A DNA stretch of 64,000 nt from Burkholderia sp. S171 (GCF_009766085.1 NZ_LMUF01000041.1:72382-136381); one strand, 5' to 3'; numbered from the stretch's first letter, positions 27,084 to 35,801 are shown. The notes: generated by a model not told the origin, from the sequence alone. Made by a program: numbers and translations.

Positions 27084-28877
27084 TTAGCTCAACCGCGTCA
27101 ATCGCGCTGGCATGGCGCCGCGAAGCGCGTTGCAGATCATCAACGATTCCGCATGCTCCAGGTCTTCACGCGTCAGTGTGCGCTCCTCAGCATCCAGCTC
27201 TTCGATCAACACGCCGCGCATCACGCCCGGCAACAATCCTGCGTCGAGCGGTGGCGTGCTCCAACGGCCATTGAGTCTCACGAACACGTTCGACCGGCCG
27301 CCTTCCGTCAACGCTCCGCGCTCATTGAAAAACAACATATCGAACGCGCCTTGCGCTTCGGCCACCCGCCATGCACGGTCATAGTCCTCACGCGACGTCG
27401 TCTTGTGCCTGAGCAACGGATCATCCGCCAATCGTGGTGCAAAGCCATATTCCGATGCCAGCAAAACGTCGACCGTTGACGACGCCACCGGCACGAGCGG
27501 TGCACTCGTCACGACAATCTCACCGCTTTTGCCCAACGCAATCCGAAACCGATAGCCCGTCTCCGCTTCGAAGCTCGCGCAGGTCTCTTCAATACGTTCC
27601 TGCAGCATTATTTGATCAAGCGGAAATCCGCACCACAGCGCGCTGGTTTCAAGCCGCGAAAGATGGCGATCCCAATGGCGAATCCCTTCTTCCCTAGTGG
27701 CGAACGTGGTCTCGAAGAGCTGGAAACCTGGATCCGATCCAGTCAGGAATTGAGCCTTCAATTCGCACTCCTCGTATTCATCGGCGGCAACGCTATCCAG
27801 CACAATGCCCGCGCCCACGCCCATCCTGCCTCGGCCGTGCTGTATTTCCAGCGTCCGGATCGGCACCGACAAACAGAAGTTTTGGTGGGTATCCAGCCAG
27901 CCAATTGCGCCCGTATAAATGCCGCGCGGCGTGCTTTCGAGCGCATCGATCAGTTGCATCGTCTTATGCTTCGGCGCGCCCGTGATCGACCCACACGGCA
28001 TAAGCGCCCGTAATATGTCGGCGAAGGTGGCCCCCGGAAGCAACCGCGCCTCCACCGTCGATGTCATCTGCCAAACCGAGTTGTACGCCTCGACCGAAAA
28101 CAAGCGCGGCACCTGCACGCTTCCCGTGACCGCGACACGCGACATATCGTTGCGCAGCAAGTCCACGATCATTACGTTTTCGGCGCGATTCTTCGGATCG
28201 AGGCGCAGCCATTCCGGGTCCGCGCTGCGGGGCGCCGTGCCCTTCATCGGCCGCGCCTGCAGCACGTCGCCCTGGCGCTGAATGAACAACTCGGGCGAGC
28301 ACGAGAGGACATCGCGGCCATCGGGCAACGCAATCAGCGCGCCGTATTGCACCGGCTGCCGCTCCCGCAGCCGTCGATACAACCCAACGGCCGAGCCAAA
28401 GACATCGAAGGCGAGACGGAACGTGTAGTTGATCTGATAGGAATCGCCGGCCCGCAACGCGTCCTGAACCGCCGCGATGGCCTGCTCGAACGCGTCGCCT
28501 GTGACGCTCTCTTCAACGTTCGCGACACCCGCCACCGATGGCCGGTCGGCCAGGCCGTTATCGCGCGCGACAAGCCATTGATTCGCCTCTTCACGCGATA
28601 ACAACGTGCACTCGCGGAACAACAAAAAGCGCAGCGCGGCATCGCCGGGCTGCGCTAACTGGAGGTTGCGGCCGAATTCATAATCTGCGAGCACGACGGC
28701 GTGCAATCCGTCGCGCAGGTCTGCTTCAACACTCGCGCACACTTCGTCGAGTTGCGCGGCGTCATGACATGACCGTTCGTGCACGAAGCTGGCGTAAAGG
28801 CGACTCGACCGCCTTTCGGCGGTCGAGTCGCAATCGTCGAGCAGCGCAAAAACCTCGCTGCGTTGCTGCATGATCAA
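27084..28877 (-). CDS. pabB: PabB-PabC fusion: aminodeoxychorismate synthase component I and 4-amino-4-deoxychorismate lyase
   Basis: The 597-residue protein joins two steps of p-aminobenzoate synthesis. Residues about 90-365 are the chorismate-binding domain (YQINYTFRLAFD, CSPELFIQRQGD, RPMKGTAPR, MIVDLLRNDMSRV, GSITGAPKHKTMQLID, GAGIVLDSVAADEYEE). From about 375 to the end there is a class IV PLP-dependent aminotransferase-fold lyase (FQLFETTFATREEGIRHWDRH, LTEGGRSNVFV, LLPGVMRGVLIEE). Start choice is 28877 or, three codons in, 28871. The start region contains a perfect 14-bp hairpin. It lies just downstream of dnaJ with only a 19-bp gap, so it could be read from the heat-shock operon. Confidence 0.95.
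   Translation of the reverse strand: MIMQQRSEVFALLDDCDSTAERRSSRLYASFVHERSCHDAAQLDEVCASVEADLRDGLHAVVLADYEFGRNLQLAQPGDAALRFLLFRECTLLSREEANQWLVARDNGLADRPSVAGVANVEESVTGDAFEQAIAAVQDALRAGDSYQINYTFRLAFDVFGSAVGLYRRLRERQPVQYGALIALPDGRDVLSCSPELFIQRQGDVLQARPMKGTAPRSADPEWLRLDPKNRAENVMIVDLLRNDMSRVAVTGSVQVPRLFSVEAYNSVWQMTSTVEARLLPGATFADILRALMPCGSITGAPKHKTMQLIDALESTPRGIYTGAIGWLDTHQNFCLSVPIRTLEIQHGRGRMGVGAGIVLDSVAADEYEECELKAQFLTGSDPGFQLFETTFATREEGIRHWDRHLSRLETSALWCGFPLDQIMLQERIEETCASFEAETGYRFRIALGKSGEIVVTSAPLVPVASSTVDVLLASEYGFAPRLADDPLLRHKTTSREDYDRAWRVAEAQGAFDMLFFNERGALTEGGRSNVFVRLNGRWSTPPLDAGLLPGVMRGVLIEELDAEERTLTREDLEHAESLMICNALRGAMPARLTRLS
28800..28831. repeat. Perfect 14-bp hairpin inside the 5' coding region of pabB
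   Basis: GCGACTCGACCGCC pairs with GGCGGTCGAGTCGC around the loop tttc. It falls about 45-75 bases into the pabBC coding sequence, encoding part of a Ser/Arg-rich segment. The sequence shows the structure; any role in mRNA stability or translation is inference. Confidence 0.85.
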
Positions 28878-28896
28878 TGCCTTAGTCGAGAGAATC

Positions 28897-30039
28897 TTAG
28901 TCGAAGAAACTCTTCACCCGATCGAACCAGCTCTTGCTTTGCGGACTATGACGCGCGCCACCTTCCGTCAAAGAACGCTCGAACTGCTTAAGCAGATCGC
29001 GTTGCGGGTCGGTGAGCTTGACCGGCGTTTCGACCTGCACATGCACATAAAGGTCCCCGGCAATGCTTGAGCGCAAACCTTTGATACCCTTGCTACGCAG
29101 CCGGAACGTCTTGCTCGACTGCGTACCTTCCGGCACGGTAAAACTCGCGCGGCCGGCAAGCGTGGGCACTTCGATTTCACCGCCAAGCGCCGCCGTGGTG
29201 AACGGAATTGGCATCTGGCAATGCAGGTCGTCGCCGTCGCGCTCGAACACCGAATGCTGCTTGATGTGAATCTCGACGTACAAGTCACCGCTCGGACCGC
29301 CGTTGATGCCCGGCTCACCGTTACCCGACGAGCGAATCCGCATGCCGTCGTCAATACCCGCCGGAATCTTCACTTCCAGCGTCTTCGTTTCCTTCACCTT
29401 GCCCGCGCCATGACAATGACCGCAAGGCTCAGGAATGTGAGTACCGGTGCCATGACACTTCGGGCAAGTCTGCTGGATGCTGAAAAAACCCTGCGACATG
29501 CGCACGGTGCCTTGTCCCTGACACGTCGGACAGGTTTCAGGCTTGGTGCCGGGCTTCGCACCCGAGCCCTTGCAAATCTCGCAATTCACCCAGCTCGGCA
29601 CGCGAATTTGCGTGTCGTAGCCGTGCGCCGCCTGCTCCAGCGAAATTTCCATGCTGTAGCGCAAATCCGCGCCGCGATAAACCTGCGGGCCCGCGCGCCC
29701 ACGGCTGGCTCCCGCGCCACCGCCGGCCGCCTGGCCGAAGATGTCGCCGAAAATATCGCCGAAGGCATCGGCGAATCCACCGAAACCTTGCTGACCTGGA
29801 CCCGCCATGTTCGGATCAACGCCGGCGTGCCCGTATTGATCGTAGGCTGCGCGCTTTTGCGGATCCGAGAGCATTTCGTAGGCCTCTTTGACCTCCTTGA
29901 AACGCGCTTCCGAATCCTTGTTATCCGGATTGCGGTCGGGGTGATGCTTCATCGCAAGCTTGCGATAAGCCTTCTTGATTTCGTCGTCGCTCGCATTCTT
30001 CGCGACGCCCATAACCTCGTAGTAATCCCGTTTCGCCAT
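28897..30039 (-). CDS. dnaJ: Chaperone protein DnaJ
   Basis: DnaJ is the J-domain co-chaperone that delivers substrates to DnaK and stimulates its ATPase. The 380-residue protein has the J domain (1-70, with KHHPDRNPDN), a Gly/Phe-rich linker, four zinc-binding CxxCxGxG repeats (CEICKGSG, CPTCQGQG, CPKCHGTG, CGHCHGAG) and two C-terminal beta domains. It follows dnaK by about 330 bp containing two hairpins, so expression may be partly uncoupled from dnaK. Confidence 0.98.
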   Translation of the reverse strand: MAKRDYYEVMGVAKNASDDEIKKAYRKLAMKHHPDRNPDNKDSEARFKEVKEAYEMLSDPQKRAAYDQYGHAGVDPNMAGPGQQGFGGFADAFGDIFGDIFGQAAGGGAGASRGRAGPQVYRGADLRYSMEISLEQAAHGYDTQIRVPSWVNCEICKGSGAKPGTKPETCPTCQGQGTVRMSQGFFSIQQTCPKCHGTGTHIPEPCGHCHGAGKVKETKTLEVKIPAGIDDGMRIRSSGNGEPGINGGPSGDLYVEIHIKQHSVFERDGDDLHCQMPIPFTTAALGGEIEVPTLAGRASFTVPEGTQSSKTFRLRSKGIKGLRSSIAGDLYVHVQVETPVKLTDPQRDLLKQFERSLTEGGARHSPQSKSWFDRVKSFFD

Positions 30040-30370
30040 ATCGGTTCAGCGCCCCCGCGCCTGATCAGAGATCAGGGCCGGCAGCTCCCTCTTGGATGCC
30101 TGGAGTCTCGCGACTCATGTGGTTCGTCAACGCCTGGCCGCCATGCGTGATTCGCGCGATCAATAAGTGACCCGTACGCAAATTAACCCGCACAAAGCGC
30201 AGCGCCCTCTAAAAAACAACGTGCCCGGGAAGCCATTCGGCTCGCCAGGCGCGTTCTTCGTCCGTGCGCTCAACCGCACGCAAGACTTTTTTCGTCGCGG
30301 TCCCGCGCAACACCAAAGCTACGCGGGACCGGATCCTTCATCGACGAATCGCTGATGCGGTTCAATCGAC
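30040..30370. other. dnaK-dnaJ intergenic region
   Basis: This 331-bp stretch has no supported gene. It contains a G/C-rich hairpin just past dnaK (30299-30330) and a smaller one (CCTGATC, aga, GATCAGG at 30060-30076) immediately before the dnaJ ribosome binding region. I see no convincing promoter. Confidence 0.6.
30299..30330 (-). terminator. Hairpin downstream of dnaK, possible attenuating terminator or mRNA stabiliser
   Basis: GGTCCCGCG pairs with CGCGGGACC (9 bp) around a 14-base loop. On the minus strand it is followed by GCGACGAAAAAAG, not a T-tract, so it is more likely an mRNA-stabilising or partial-termination structure than a full terminator. Confidence 0.45.
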
Positions 30371-32332
30371 TTAGTCCTTCTTCACTTCCTTGAAGTCAGC
30401 ATCGACAACATCGTCGTGCTGCTCCGGCGCCGCTTGCGCACCGGGGCCGCCTGCTGCGCCCGCTGCACCACCCGCTGCCGCGCCCGCCGCACCTTGTGCT
30501 GCGGCCATATCGGCGTACATCTTTTCGCCAAGTTTCTGCGACGCCGTTGCCAGCGTTTCGATCTTCGCGTCAATCGCAGCCTTGTCAGCCGTGCTGCCCT
30601 TCAGCGCTTCCTCAAGATCCTTCAACGCCGCTTCGATCTGCTCTTTCTCAGCCGCTTCGATCTTGTCGCCGTATTCAGCCACGGCCTTCTTCGTGCTGTG
30701 CACCAGCGCATCGCCCTGATTGCGCGAGTCGGCCAGTTCACGCAGACGGTGATCTTCTTCAGCGTTCGCTTCGGCGTCCTTTACCATCTTGTCGATCTCA
30801 GCGTCCGACAGACCCGAGTTCGCCTTGATGACGATGCGGTTTTCCTTGCCCGTTGCCTTGTCCTTCGCGCCAACGTGCAAAATCCCGTTCGCGTCGATGT
30901 CAAAGCTCACTTCGATCTGCGGCGTGCCGCGTGATGCCGGCGGAATGCCTTCAAGGTTGAACTCGCCCAGCAGCTTGTTGCCCGCTGCCATTTCGCGCTC
31001 GCCCTGGAACACCTTGATCGTCACGGCGCTCTGGTTGTCATCAGCCGTCGAATACACCTGTGCGTGCTTGGTCGGGATGGTCGTGTTCTTGTTGATCATC
31101 TTGGTCATCACGCCGCCAAGGGTTTCAATACCCAGCGACAACGGCGTCACGTCCAGCAACAGCACGTCTTTCCGGTCACCCGACAGAACCTGGCCTTGAA
31201 TCGCAGCGCCAACCGCCACGGCTTCGTCCGGATTCACGTCGCGACGCGGGTCCTTGCCGAAGAATTCCTTAACCTTTTCCTGCACCTTCGGCATACGCGT
31301 CATACCGCCGACCAGGATGATGTCGTCGATTTCGCCGACCTTCACGCCTGCATCTTTAATAGCGATACGGCACGGTTCCATGGTGCGCTCGATCAAATCT
31401 TCGACCAGCGACTCAAGCTTCGCACGCGTAATTTTCAGGTTCAAGTGCTTCGGACCCGACGCGTCCGCCGTGATGTACGGCAGGTTGATTTCGGTCTGGG
31501 CGGCCGACGACAACTCGATCTTCGCCTTTTCAGCGGCTTCTTTCAGGCGTTGCAGCGCGAGCACGTCCTTCGACAGATCGACGCCTTGATCCTTCTTGAA
31601 CTCACCAATGATGTATTCAATGATGCGCTGGTCAAAATCTTCACCGCCGAGGAACGTGTCGCCGTTCGTGGAGAGCACTTCGAACTGCTTCTCGCCGTCA
31701 ACGTCCGCGATCTCGATGATCGATACGTCGAACGTACCGCCGCCCAAGTCGTACACCGCAATCTTGCGGTCACCCTTTTCGTTCTTGTCCAGACCAAACG
31801 CGAGCGCGGCTGCGGTCGGTTCGTTGATGATGCGCTTCACGTCCAGACCAGCGATACGGCCTGCGTCTTTCGTCGCCTGACGCTGGCTGTCATTGAAGTA
31901 GGCCGGAACCGTAATGACGGCTTCCGTCACTTCTTCGCCGAGATAGTCTTCAGCGGTCTTCTTCATCTTGCGCAGCACTTCAGCCGAGATTTGCGGCGGT
32001 GCCAGTTTTTGATCGCGAGCTTCAACCCAGGCGTCGCCGTTATCGGCGCGCACGATCTTGTAGGGCATCAGGGCGATGTCCTTTTGCACTTCCTTTTCGT
32101 CGAAACGGCGGCCGATCAGCCGTTTGACTGCGTACAGCGTGTTTCTCGGGTTCGTGACCGACTGACGCTTCGCCGGCGCACCAACGAGAATTTCGTTGTC
32201 GTCCACATAGGCGATGATCGACGGCGTGGTGCGCGTGCCTTCCGCGTTCTCAATCACCTTGACCGTGTTGCCTTCCATGATCGCGACGCACGAGTTCGTC
32301 GTGCCCAGATCGATACCAATGATTCTGCCCAT
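30371..32332 (-). CDS. dnaK: Molecular chaperone DnaK (Hsp70)
   Basis: DnaK binds exposed hydrophobic peptides in an ATP-controlled cycle driven by DnaJ and GrpE. I place the start at 32332 (MGRIIGIDLGTTNSCVAIMEG...), giving about 653 residues; a GGAGAGTG ribosome binding site lies just upstream. Motifs include IINEPTAAALAFGLD, VYDLGGGTFDVSI and EEVTEAVITVPAYFNDSQRQATKDA. The C-terminus has the Gly/Ala-rich tail and ends DVVDADFKEVKKD. A sigma-32-like promoter is found 110-135 bases upstream. Confidence 0.98.
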   Translation of the reverse strand: MGRIIGIDLGTTNSCVAIMEGNTVKVIENAEGTRTTPSIIAYVDDNEILVGAPAKRQSVTNPRNTLYAVKRLIGRRFDEKEVQKDIALMPYKIVRADNGDAWVEARDQKLAPPQISAEVLRKMKKTAEDYLGEEVTEAVITVPAYFNDSQRQATKDAGRIAGLDVKRIINEPTAAALAFGLDKNEKGDRKIAVYDLGGGTFDVSIIEIADVDGEKQFEVLSTNGDTFLGGEDFDQRIIEYIIGEFKKDQGVDLSKDVLALQRLKEAAEKAKIELSSAAQTEINLPYITADASGPKHLNLKITRAKLESLVEDLIERTMEPCRIAIKDAGVKVGEIDDIILVGGMTRMPKVQEKVKEFFGKDPRRDVNPDEAVAVGAAIQGQVLSGDRKDVLLLDVTPLSLGIETLGGVMTKMINKNTTIPTKHAQVYSTADDNQSAVTIKVFQGEREMAAGNKLLGEFNLEGIPPASRGTPQIEVSFDIDANGILHVGAKDKATGKENRIVIKANSGLSDAEIDKMVKDAEANAEEDHRLRELADSRNQGDALVHSTKKAVAEYGDKIEAAEKEQIEAALKDLEEALKGSTADKAAIDAKIETLATASQKLGEKMYADMAAAQGAAGAAAGGAAGAAGGPGAQAAPEQHDDVVDADFKEVKKD

Positions 32333-32440
32333 TTTTATCACTCTCCTGACTTTGATTGCAGCAGGTCCGTTTTTGCGTTTTCGACGTGGTTGACACTCGA
32401 ATCCGCTAGCCGGATGCCCAAAATTTAACCCTGTACGCCA

Positions 32441-32467
32441 AATAAGAGCGTTCGCATCGTTTTCAAG
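32441..32467 (-). promoter_or_regulatory. Sigma-32-like heat-shock promoter of dnaK
   Basis: On the minus strand CTTGAA (32462-32467) is followed after 14 bases by TCTTATTT (32441-32448), close to the known sigma-32 pattern CTTGAA-N(13-15)-CCCCATNT. The -35 is perfect; five of eight -10 positions match. No CIRCE element is present here. Confidence 0.6.
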
Positions 32468-32530
32468 ACCAAAAACTGACGCTTTCCCGCTTTTTTTCAG
32501 CCGATCTGAAACTTTTTCTGGCTGACCGGC

Positions 32531-32926
32531 TCACACTTTCGCATCGAGCGCCCGGATTTTCTCGCGGGCGGCCGCGACAGCAGCCTCGAATTGGCCAAGC
32601 CCATGCCAGCCGGTTGCTCGTCCAAGGCGCTTGCCGCGGTAGAAGAAAAACCACGTTGGCACGCCATGCAGCATGAAACGGCGGCCGAGATCACGATGCT
32701 CGTAGACGTTACTGTGAAACCATTTCAGCCCGAGCGCCCGGATCTCGTCCGGCTTGGCGAGCATCGCCTTCTTCGCGATTTCGCAATTGAAGCACTCGAA
32801 ACCCCAGAAAAACACGACGGCCAGTTCGTCCGCCGCCGACTGAAGACCGGCGTCGAACGTCTCGGCGCTCAATTCCTGCATGTCGAAAGTGGCAAACGCG
32901 GTGGCGTCGACAGGGATATTGGCCAC
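32531..32926 (-). CDS. Thioredoxin-like protein in the heat-shock cluster
   Basis: The 131-residue protein has a thioredoxin fold: beta strand AVVFFWGFECFNCEIAKKAML with the active-site-like CFNC, and GVPTWFFFYRGKRLGR with the cis-proline. The usual WCGPC is replaced by ECFNC, so its redox properties may differ. No signal peptide is seen, so it is likely cytoplasmic. It lies between grpE and dnaK with a gap of 26 bp to grpE, suggesting joint induction with the chaperones. Confidence 0.85.
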   Translation of the reverse strand: MANIPVDATAFATFDMQELSAETFDAGLQSAADELAVVFFWGFECFNCEIAKKAMLAKPDEIRALGLKWFHSNVYEHRDLGRRFMLHGVPTWFFFYRGKRLGRATGWHGLGQFEAAVAAAREKIRALDAKV

Positions 32927-32952
32927 AGCAGCCGCGCCTTTGGCCGAAACGC

Positions 32953-33534
32953 TTATTTCGGCGCAGCGACGGTGACCAGTGCCGGACGCAAAACGCGGTC
33001 CGCGATCACATAGCCCTTTTGCAACACCGAAACCACCGTGTTCGCGTCCTGCTCGGCCGGCACCATCGAAATAGCCTGATGGCGATGCGGATCAAATTTC
33101 TCGCCAACCGGATTCACCTCGACCACACGGCCCTTTTCGAGCGCGGCGGTCAGCTGGCGCAGCGTCAGCTCAACGCCTTCGCGAACTTTTGCCAGGTCGG
33201 TAGAGGAATGCGTCAGCGCGGCTTCCAGGCTGTCGAGCACCGGCAGCAGGTTCTCCGCGAAATTTTCGATCGCGAATTTATGCGCCTTCTGCACATCTTC
33301 CTGCGCCCGGCGCCGCACATTTTCGGTCTCGGCCTTCGCGCGCAAGAACTCTTCTTGCAACGATGCTGCCTTCGCTTGCGCTTCGGCGAGCAATGCCTCG
33401 GTTTCGTTTGTGTCGACAGTGTCCGGGAAGGAAGCTCCGTCTGGCGTGCCGGGTTGCTGGATAGTTTGAGCCGCCGCGGAATTGTCGGCGGGCGCGGGGT
33501 TCTGGCTCGCTGAATTATCTTGCGTGTTTTCCAT
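32953..33534 (-). CDS. grpE: Nucleotide exchange factor GrpE
   Basis: GrpE releases ADP from DnaK. The start at 33534 (MENTQDNSASQNPAPADN...) gives 193 residues; the frame is open further upstream to 33714, but those residues do not fit the family. An acidic, low-complexity N-terminus is followed by a long coiled coil (ALLAEAQAKAASLQEEFLRAKAETENVRRR, about 60-100). The C-terminal beta domain has VNPVGEKFDPHRHQAISMVP and GYVIADRVLRPALVTV. It starts the grpE-thioredoxin-dnaK-dnaJ series. Confidence 0.97.
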   Translation of the reverse strand: MENTQDNSASQNPAPADNSAAAQTIQQPGTPDGASFPDTVDTNETEALLAEAQAKAASLQEEFLRAKAETENVRRRAQEDVQKAHKFAIENFAENLLPVLDSLEAALTHSSTDLAKVREGVELTLRQLTAALEKGRVVEVNPVGEKFDPHRHQAISMVPAEQDANTVVSVLQKGYVIADRVLRPALVTVAAPK

Positions 33535-33989
33535 GTCGCTTGAGATTTTGCTATGGGTGAAAACGGATGAAATCGAACGCAACGTTGCGGTTTCGGCCCA
33601 TCGAAAAGCTGCCGATGATAACCGCCAACTCAACGTTGCAAAAACACAACTGTATGAACTGCGGACAGTGCGAGTAAAGCGAGGGACATCCTGCGTTCGT
33701 CCTAAGAAACCCATCTGAGGCTCAGATGAGCGTTTTCAAGGGGTTGCACGTGCTTTCCGGGGCTAATTCTAGGCTGCAGAAATGACCGGTTACAACCATT
33801 TTGGGCCTGTCATCAGATTCAGATTGAGCCGGTTGACTTGGTCGCCTACACTTCGAACATGTCTTCGAAAGCTCTAGTTAACCCTAATCTTACGAATGCC
33901 CGAATCCAAGTCTTTTAATCGCTAAAGCTTGCTTCAAGTCAGCTCTAGCGCCCGATTTTAGAGCTGTTGAGTTGTTACAGGGGGTGCCC
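33535..33989. other. Intergenic region upstream of grpE
   Basis: This 455-bp region holds the long 5' leader and promoter of grpE on the minus strand and the upstream region of a small plus-strand frame. The part at 33741-33989 is AT-richer than the surroundings and has no recognised element. Confidence 0.6.
33712..33740 (-). promoter_or_regulatory. Sigma-32-like promoter of grpE overlapped by a 17-bp palindrome
   Basis: CTTGAA (minus strand, 33735-33740) is followed after 14 bases by CCTCAGAT (33713-33720), six of eight matches to the sigma-32 -10. The region 33712-33728 is a perfect palindrome, CATCTGAG, one base, CTCAGATG, covering the -10 and half the spacer, so a repressor could bind here. 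Confidence 0.55.
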
Positions 33990-34151
33990 ATGAAACTGAC
34001 CTTTGCTATTGCGATAGTCGCATTGGTACTCGTTGGCGGCACCACGACCATTTGCATGTCCGGCGCGGTCAACGACCACACCACGGAATACGGTGGCGTC
34101 TCGGCCACCATGGAACACTTTTTCAGTCCGAGCCTGAAAGTTTGTCGATAA
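33990..34151 (+). CDS. Small predicted exported protein, 53 residues
   Basis: A frame from ATG at 33990, preceded by CAGGGGGTG, encodes 53 residues. Lys2 and a hydrophobic stretch (TFAIAIVALVLVGG) at residues 4-17 look like a signal peptide or membrane anchor. The rest is polar, with a single Cys22 near the possible cleavage site and Cys52 near the end. Its 3' end overlaps the convergent hslR gene by 29 bp. No family is recognised. Confidence 0.5.
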   Translation: MKLTFAIAIVALVLVGGTTTICMSGAVNDHTTEYGGVSATMEHFFSPSLKVCR

Positions 34152-34530
34152 TGCGGCGGTCGCGCTTGGTCGGGCGGCCCTGCAATGCGGCTGCCGGCTC
34201 ACGATACGTCTTCCTCCGCTCGTTCTCCGCCACGCGTTTTTCCCGTCCAGTGTCCGTTTCAGCGTAAAGCGTCTGTGCAATGGGCGCAGGACCGCGTACT
34301 TCGCAAATTCCCAGTACGTTCACCTGCCAAAGCACGTGTTCAATCTCGATTTCCACGAGATCGCCAACACGCACATCTTTGGACGGCTTCACGTTCGCGC
34401 CGCCAATTCGCACACGGCCCTTCTCGACAGCGTCGCCAGCCAGTGAGCGCGTTTTGAAAAAGCGCGCTGCCCACAGCCATTTATCGATACGAAGGCGCGC
34501 GCCGGCGTCGGTTGAGATCTGGTAGTTCAT
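34123..34530 (-). CDS. hslR: S4-domain RNA-binding heat shock protein Hsp15
   Basis: Hsp15 binds stalled 50S subunits carrying nascent chains. The 135-residue protein has the S4 RNA-binding motif near the N-terminus (RLRIDKWLWAARFFKTRSLAGDAVEKGRVRIGG) and a basic C-terminal tail (about residues 95-135) with many Arg and Lys. It lies between hemH and the grpE group on the same strand; the gap to hemH is 9 bp, so the two are probably co-transcribed. Confidence 0.94.
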   Translation of the reverse strand: MNYQISTDAGARLRIDKWLWAARFFKTRSLAGDAVEKGRVRIGGANVKPSKDVRVGDLVEIEIEHVLWQVNVLGICEVRGPAPIAQTLYAETDTGREKRVAENERRKTYREPAAALQGRPTKRDRRIIDKLSGSD

Positions 34531-34539
34531 TAGCTCGGT

Positions 34540-35607
34540 CTATGCAGCTGCGCTCAGCGTTTGCGGCGCTTGCACCGGCCAGCCCTGCAGGTGCTGCGCG
34601 ACAATTTCGCCCAGCGCCTTGATCCAGGCCGGCGATGCGTTCAGGCAGGGAATCCGGTGAAACTCCTTGCCGCCAGCGTGCAGGAATTCATCGCGCACTT
34701 CAATGCCGATTTCCTCAATGGTTTCCAGGCAATCCGACGTAAAACCAGGGCAAAACACGTCCACCCGCTTCACGCCCGCCGCGCCAAGTTCGGCGAGCGA
34801 GGGCGCGGTATAAGGCTGCAGCCATTCCGCCTTGCCAAAACGCGACTGGAATGTCACCCGGCATTCGACCGGCGACAACCCGAGCGCCGCCATGAGCAAC
34901 GAGCCCGTCTGTTGACACTGATCATGATACGGATCGCCAAGATCCATGGTGCGCTTTGGCACGCCGTGGAAGCTCAGCACCAGCCGGTCGCCCGCCGCGA
35001 AGTCCGGCTGGCCGTGATGCCGCCAATAGTCGCGAACCTGCTCGACCAGTGCGCCAATATAGGCCGGATGATCGGCGTACTGCCGGATAGTGCGCAGCTC
35101 CGGCTGATTGCGTACGCGCCGGAGGGCGTTGAACGCGTCGTCGAACGCGGTGGCCGTGGTCGACGACGAATATTGCGGATACATGGGCACGAGCAGCACG
35201 CGCTCGGCGCCTTCCAGCTTGAGCTGATTCATCATGGCCGGAATGCCGGGCGTCCCGTAGCGCATGGCGTAGTCAACGATCACGTGATAGTCGTTCACCA
35301 CGAATAAACGCCGCAACCCTTCCACCTGCTTTTCCGTATTGACCCGCAGCGGCGAGCCTTCGGGTAGCCATACCTGGGCATATTTCTTCGCGGACGCCTT
35401 GCCGCGGAACGGCAGGATGGCCAGGCGCAGGATCACTTGCCACGCGAGCGCAGGAATTTCCACCACGCGCGGGTCCGACAAAAACTGCGCGAGGTACTTG
35501 CGCACGGCCTTGGGCGTGGGCGCGTCCGGCGTGCCGAGATTGATCAGCAGCACCGCAACGCGATGCGAAGCGGAAGGCTGCGAAGGCAACTCGAGGTCGT
35601 AGCGCAT
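34540..35607 (-). CDS. hemH: Ferrochelatase
   Basis: Ferrochelatase inserts Fe(II) into protoporphyrin IX, the last step of haem synthesis. The 355-residue protein has VAVLLINLGTPDAPTPKAVRKYLAQFLSDPRVVE at the N-terminus, the catalytic LVLSFHGVPKRTMDLGDPY and the C-terminal FCPGFTSDCLETIEEI. A good -10 (TATAAT on the minus strand) lies about 45 bases upstream. It sits between hrcA and hslR. Confidence 0.97.
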   Translation of the reverse strand: MRYDLELPSQPSASHRVAVLLINLGTPDAPTPKAVRKYLAQFLSDPRVVEIPALAWQVILRLAILPFRGKASAKKYAQVWLPEGSPLRVNTEKQVEGLRRLFVVNDYHVIVDYAMRYGTPGIPAMMNQLKLEGAERVLLVPMYPQYSSSTTATAFDDAFNALRRVRNQPELRTIRQYADHPAYIGALVEQVRDYWRHHGQPDFAAGDRLVLSFHGVPKRTMDLGDPYHDQCQQTGSLLMAALGLSPVECRVTFQSRFGKAEWLQPYTAPSLAELGAAGVKRVDVFCPGFTSDCLETIEEIGIEVRDEFLHAGGKEFHRIPCLNASPAWIKALGEIVAQHLQGWPVQAPQTLSAAA

Positions 35608-35648
35608 AAAGGAAAGAGGCTGCGAAGCCCATGTAAGTAGTGAAACCC

Positions 35649-35676
35649 ATTATAGCGGCGGGTTTCGGAACGCAAC
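35649..35676 (-). promoter_or_regulatory. Candidate sigma-70 promoter of hemH
   Basis: On the minus strand TATAAT is at 35649-35654, with TGTTGC/TTGCGT 15-17 bases upstream as a weak -35. It is 42 bases before the hemH start. The -10 is a perfect match; the -35 is uncertain. Confidence 0.5.
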
Positions 35677-35801
35677 ATCGGCCGAACGGCCGAGTGGTGC
35701 ATGGGGCTGCGGCAAGGCAAGATGGGTTGTCCGCCGGAGGGATCCGCAGCATTTTGCGGGCCGGAGCGCACCGGCAGACGGCTTATTGAACGCTTATTGC
35801 A

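Noticed and set aside
31064..32428. 454-codon plus-strand frame opposite dnaK
   Set aside because: Same reason: antisense shadow of a highly conserved gene, no independent start signal or family.
35666..35690. Short hairpin TCGGCC-GAAC-GGCCGA between hrcA and hemH
   Set aside because: The stem is only six base pairs and no T-tract follows, so it is not convincing as a terminator; such palindromes are common at this GC.
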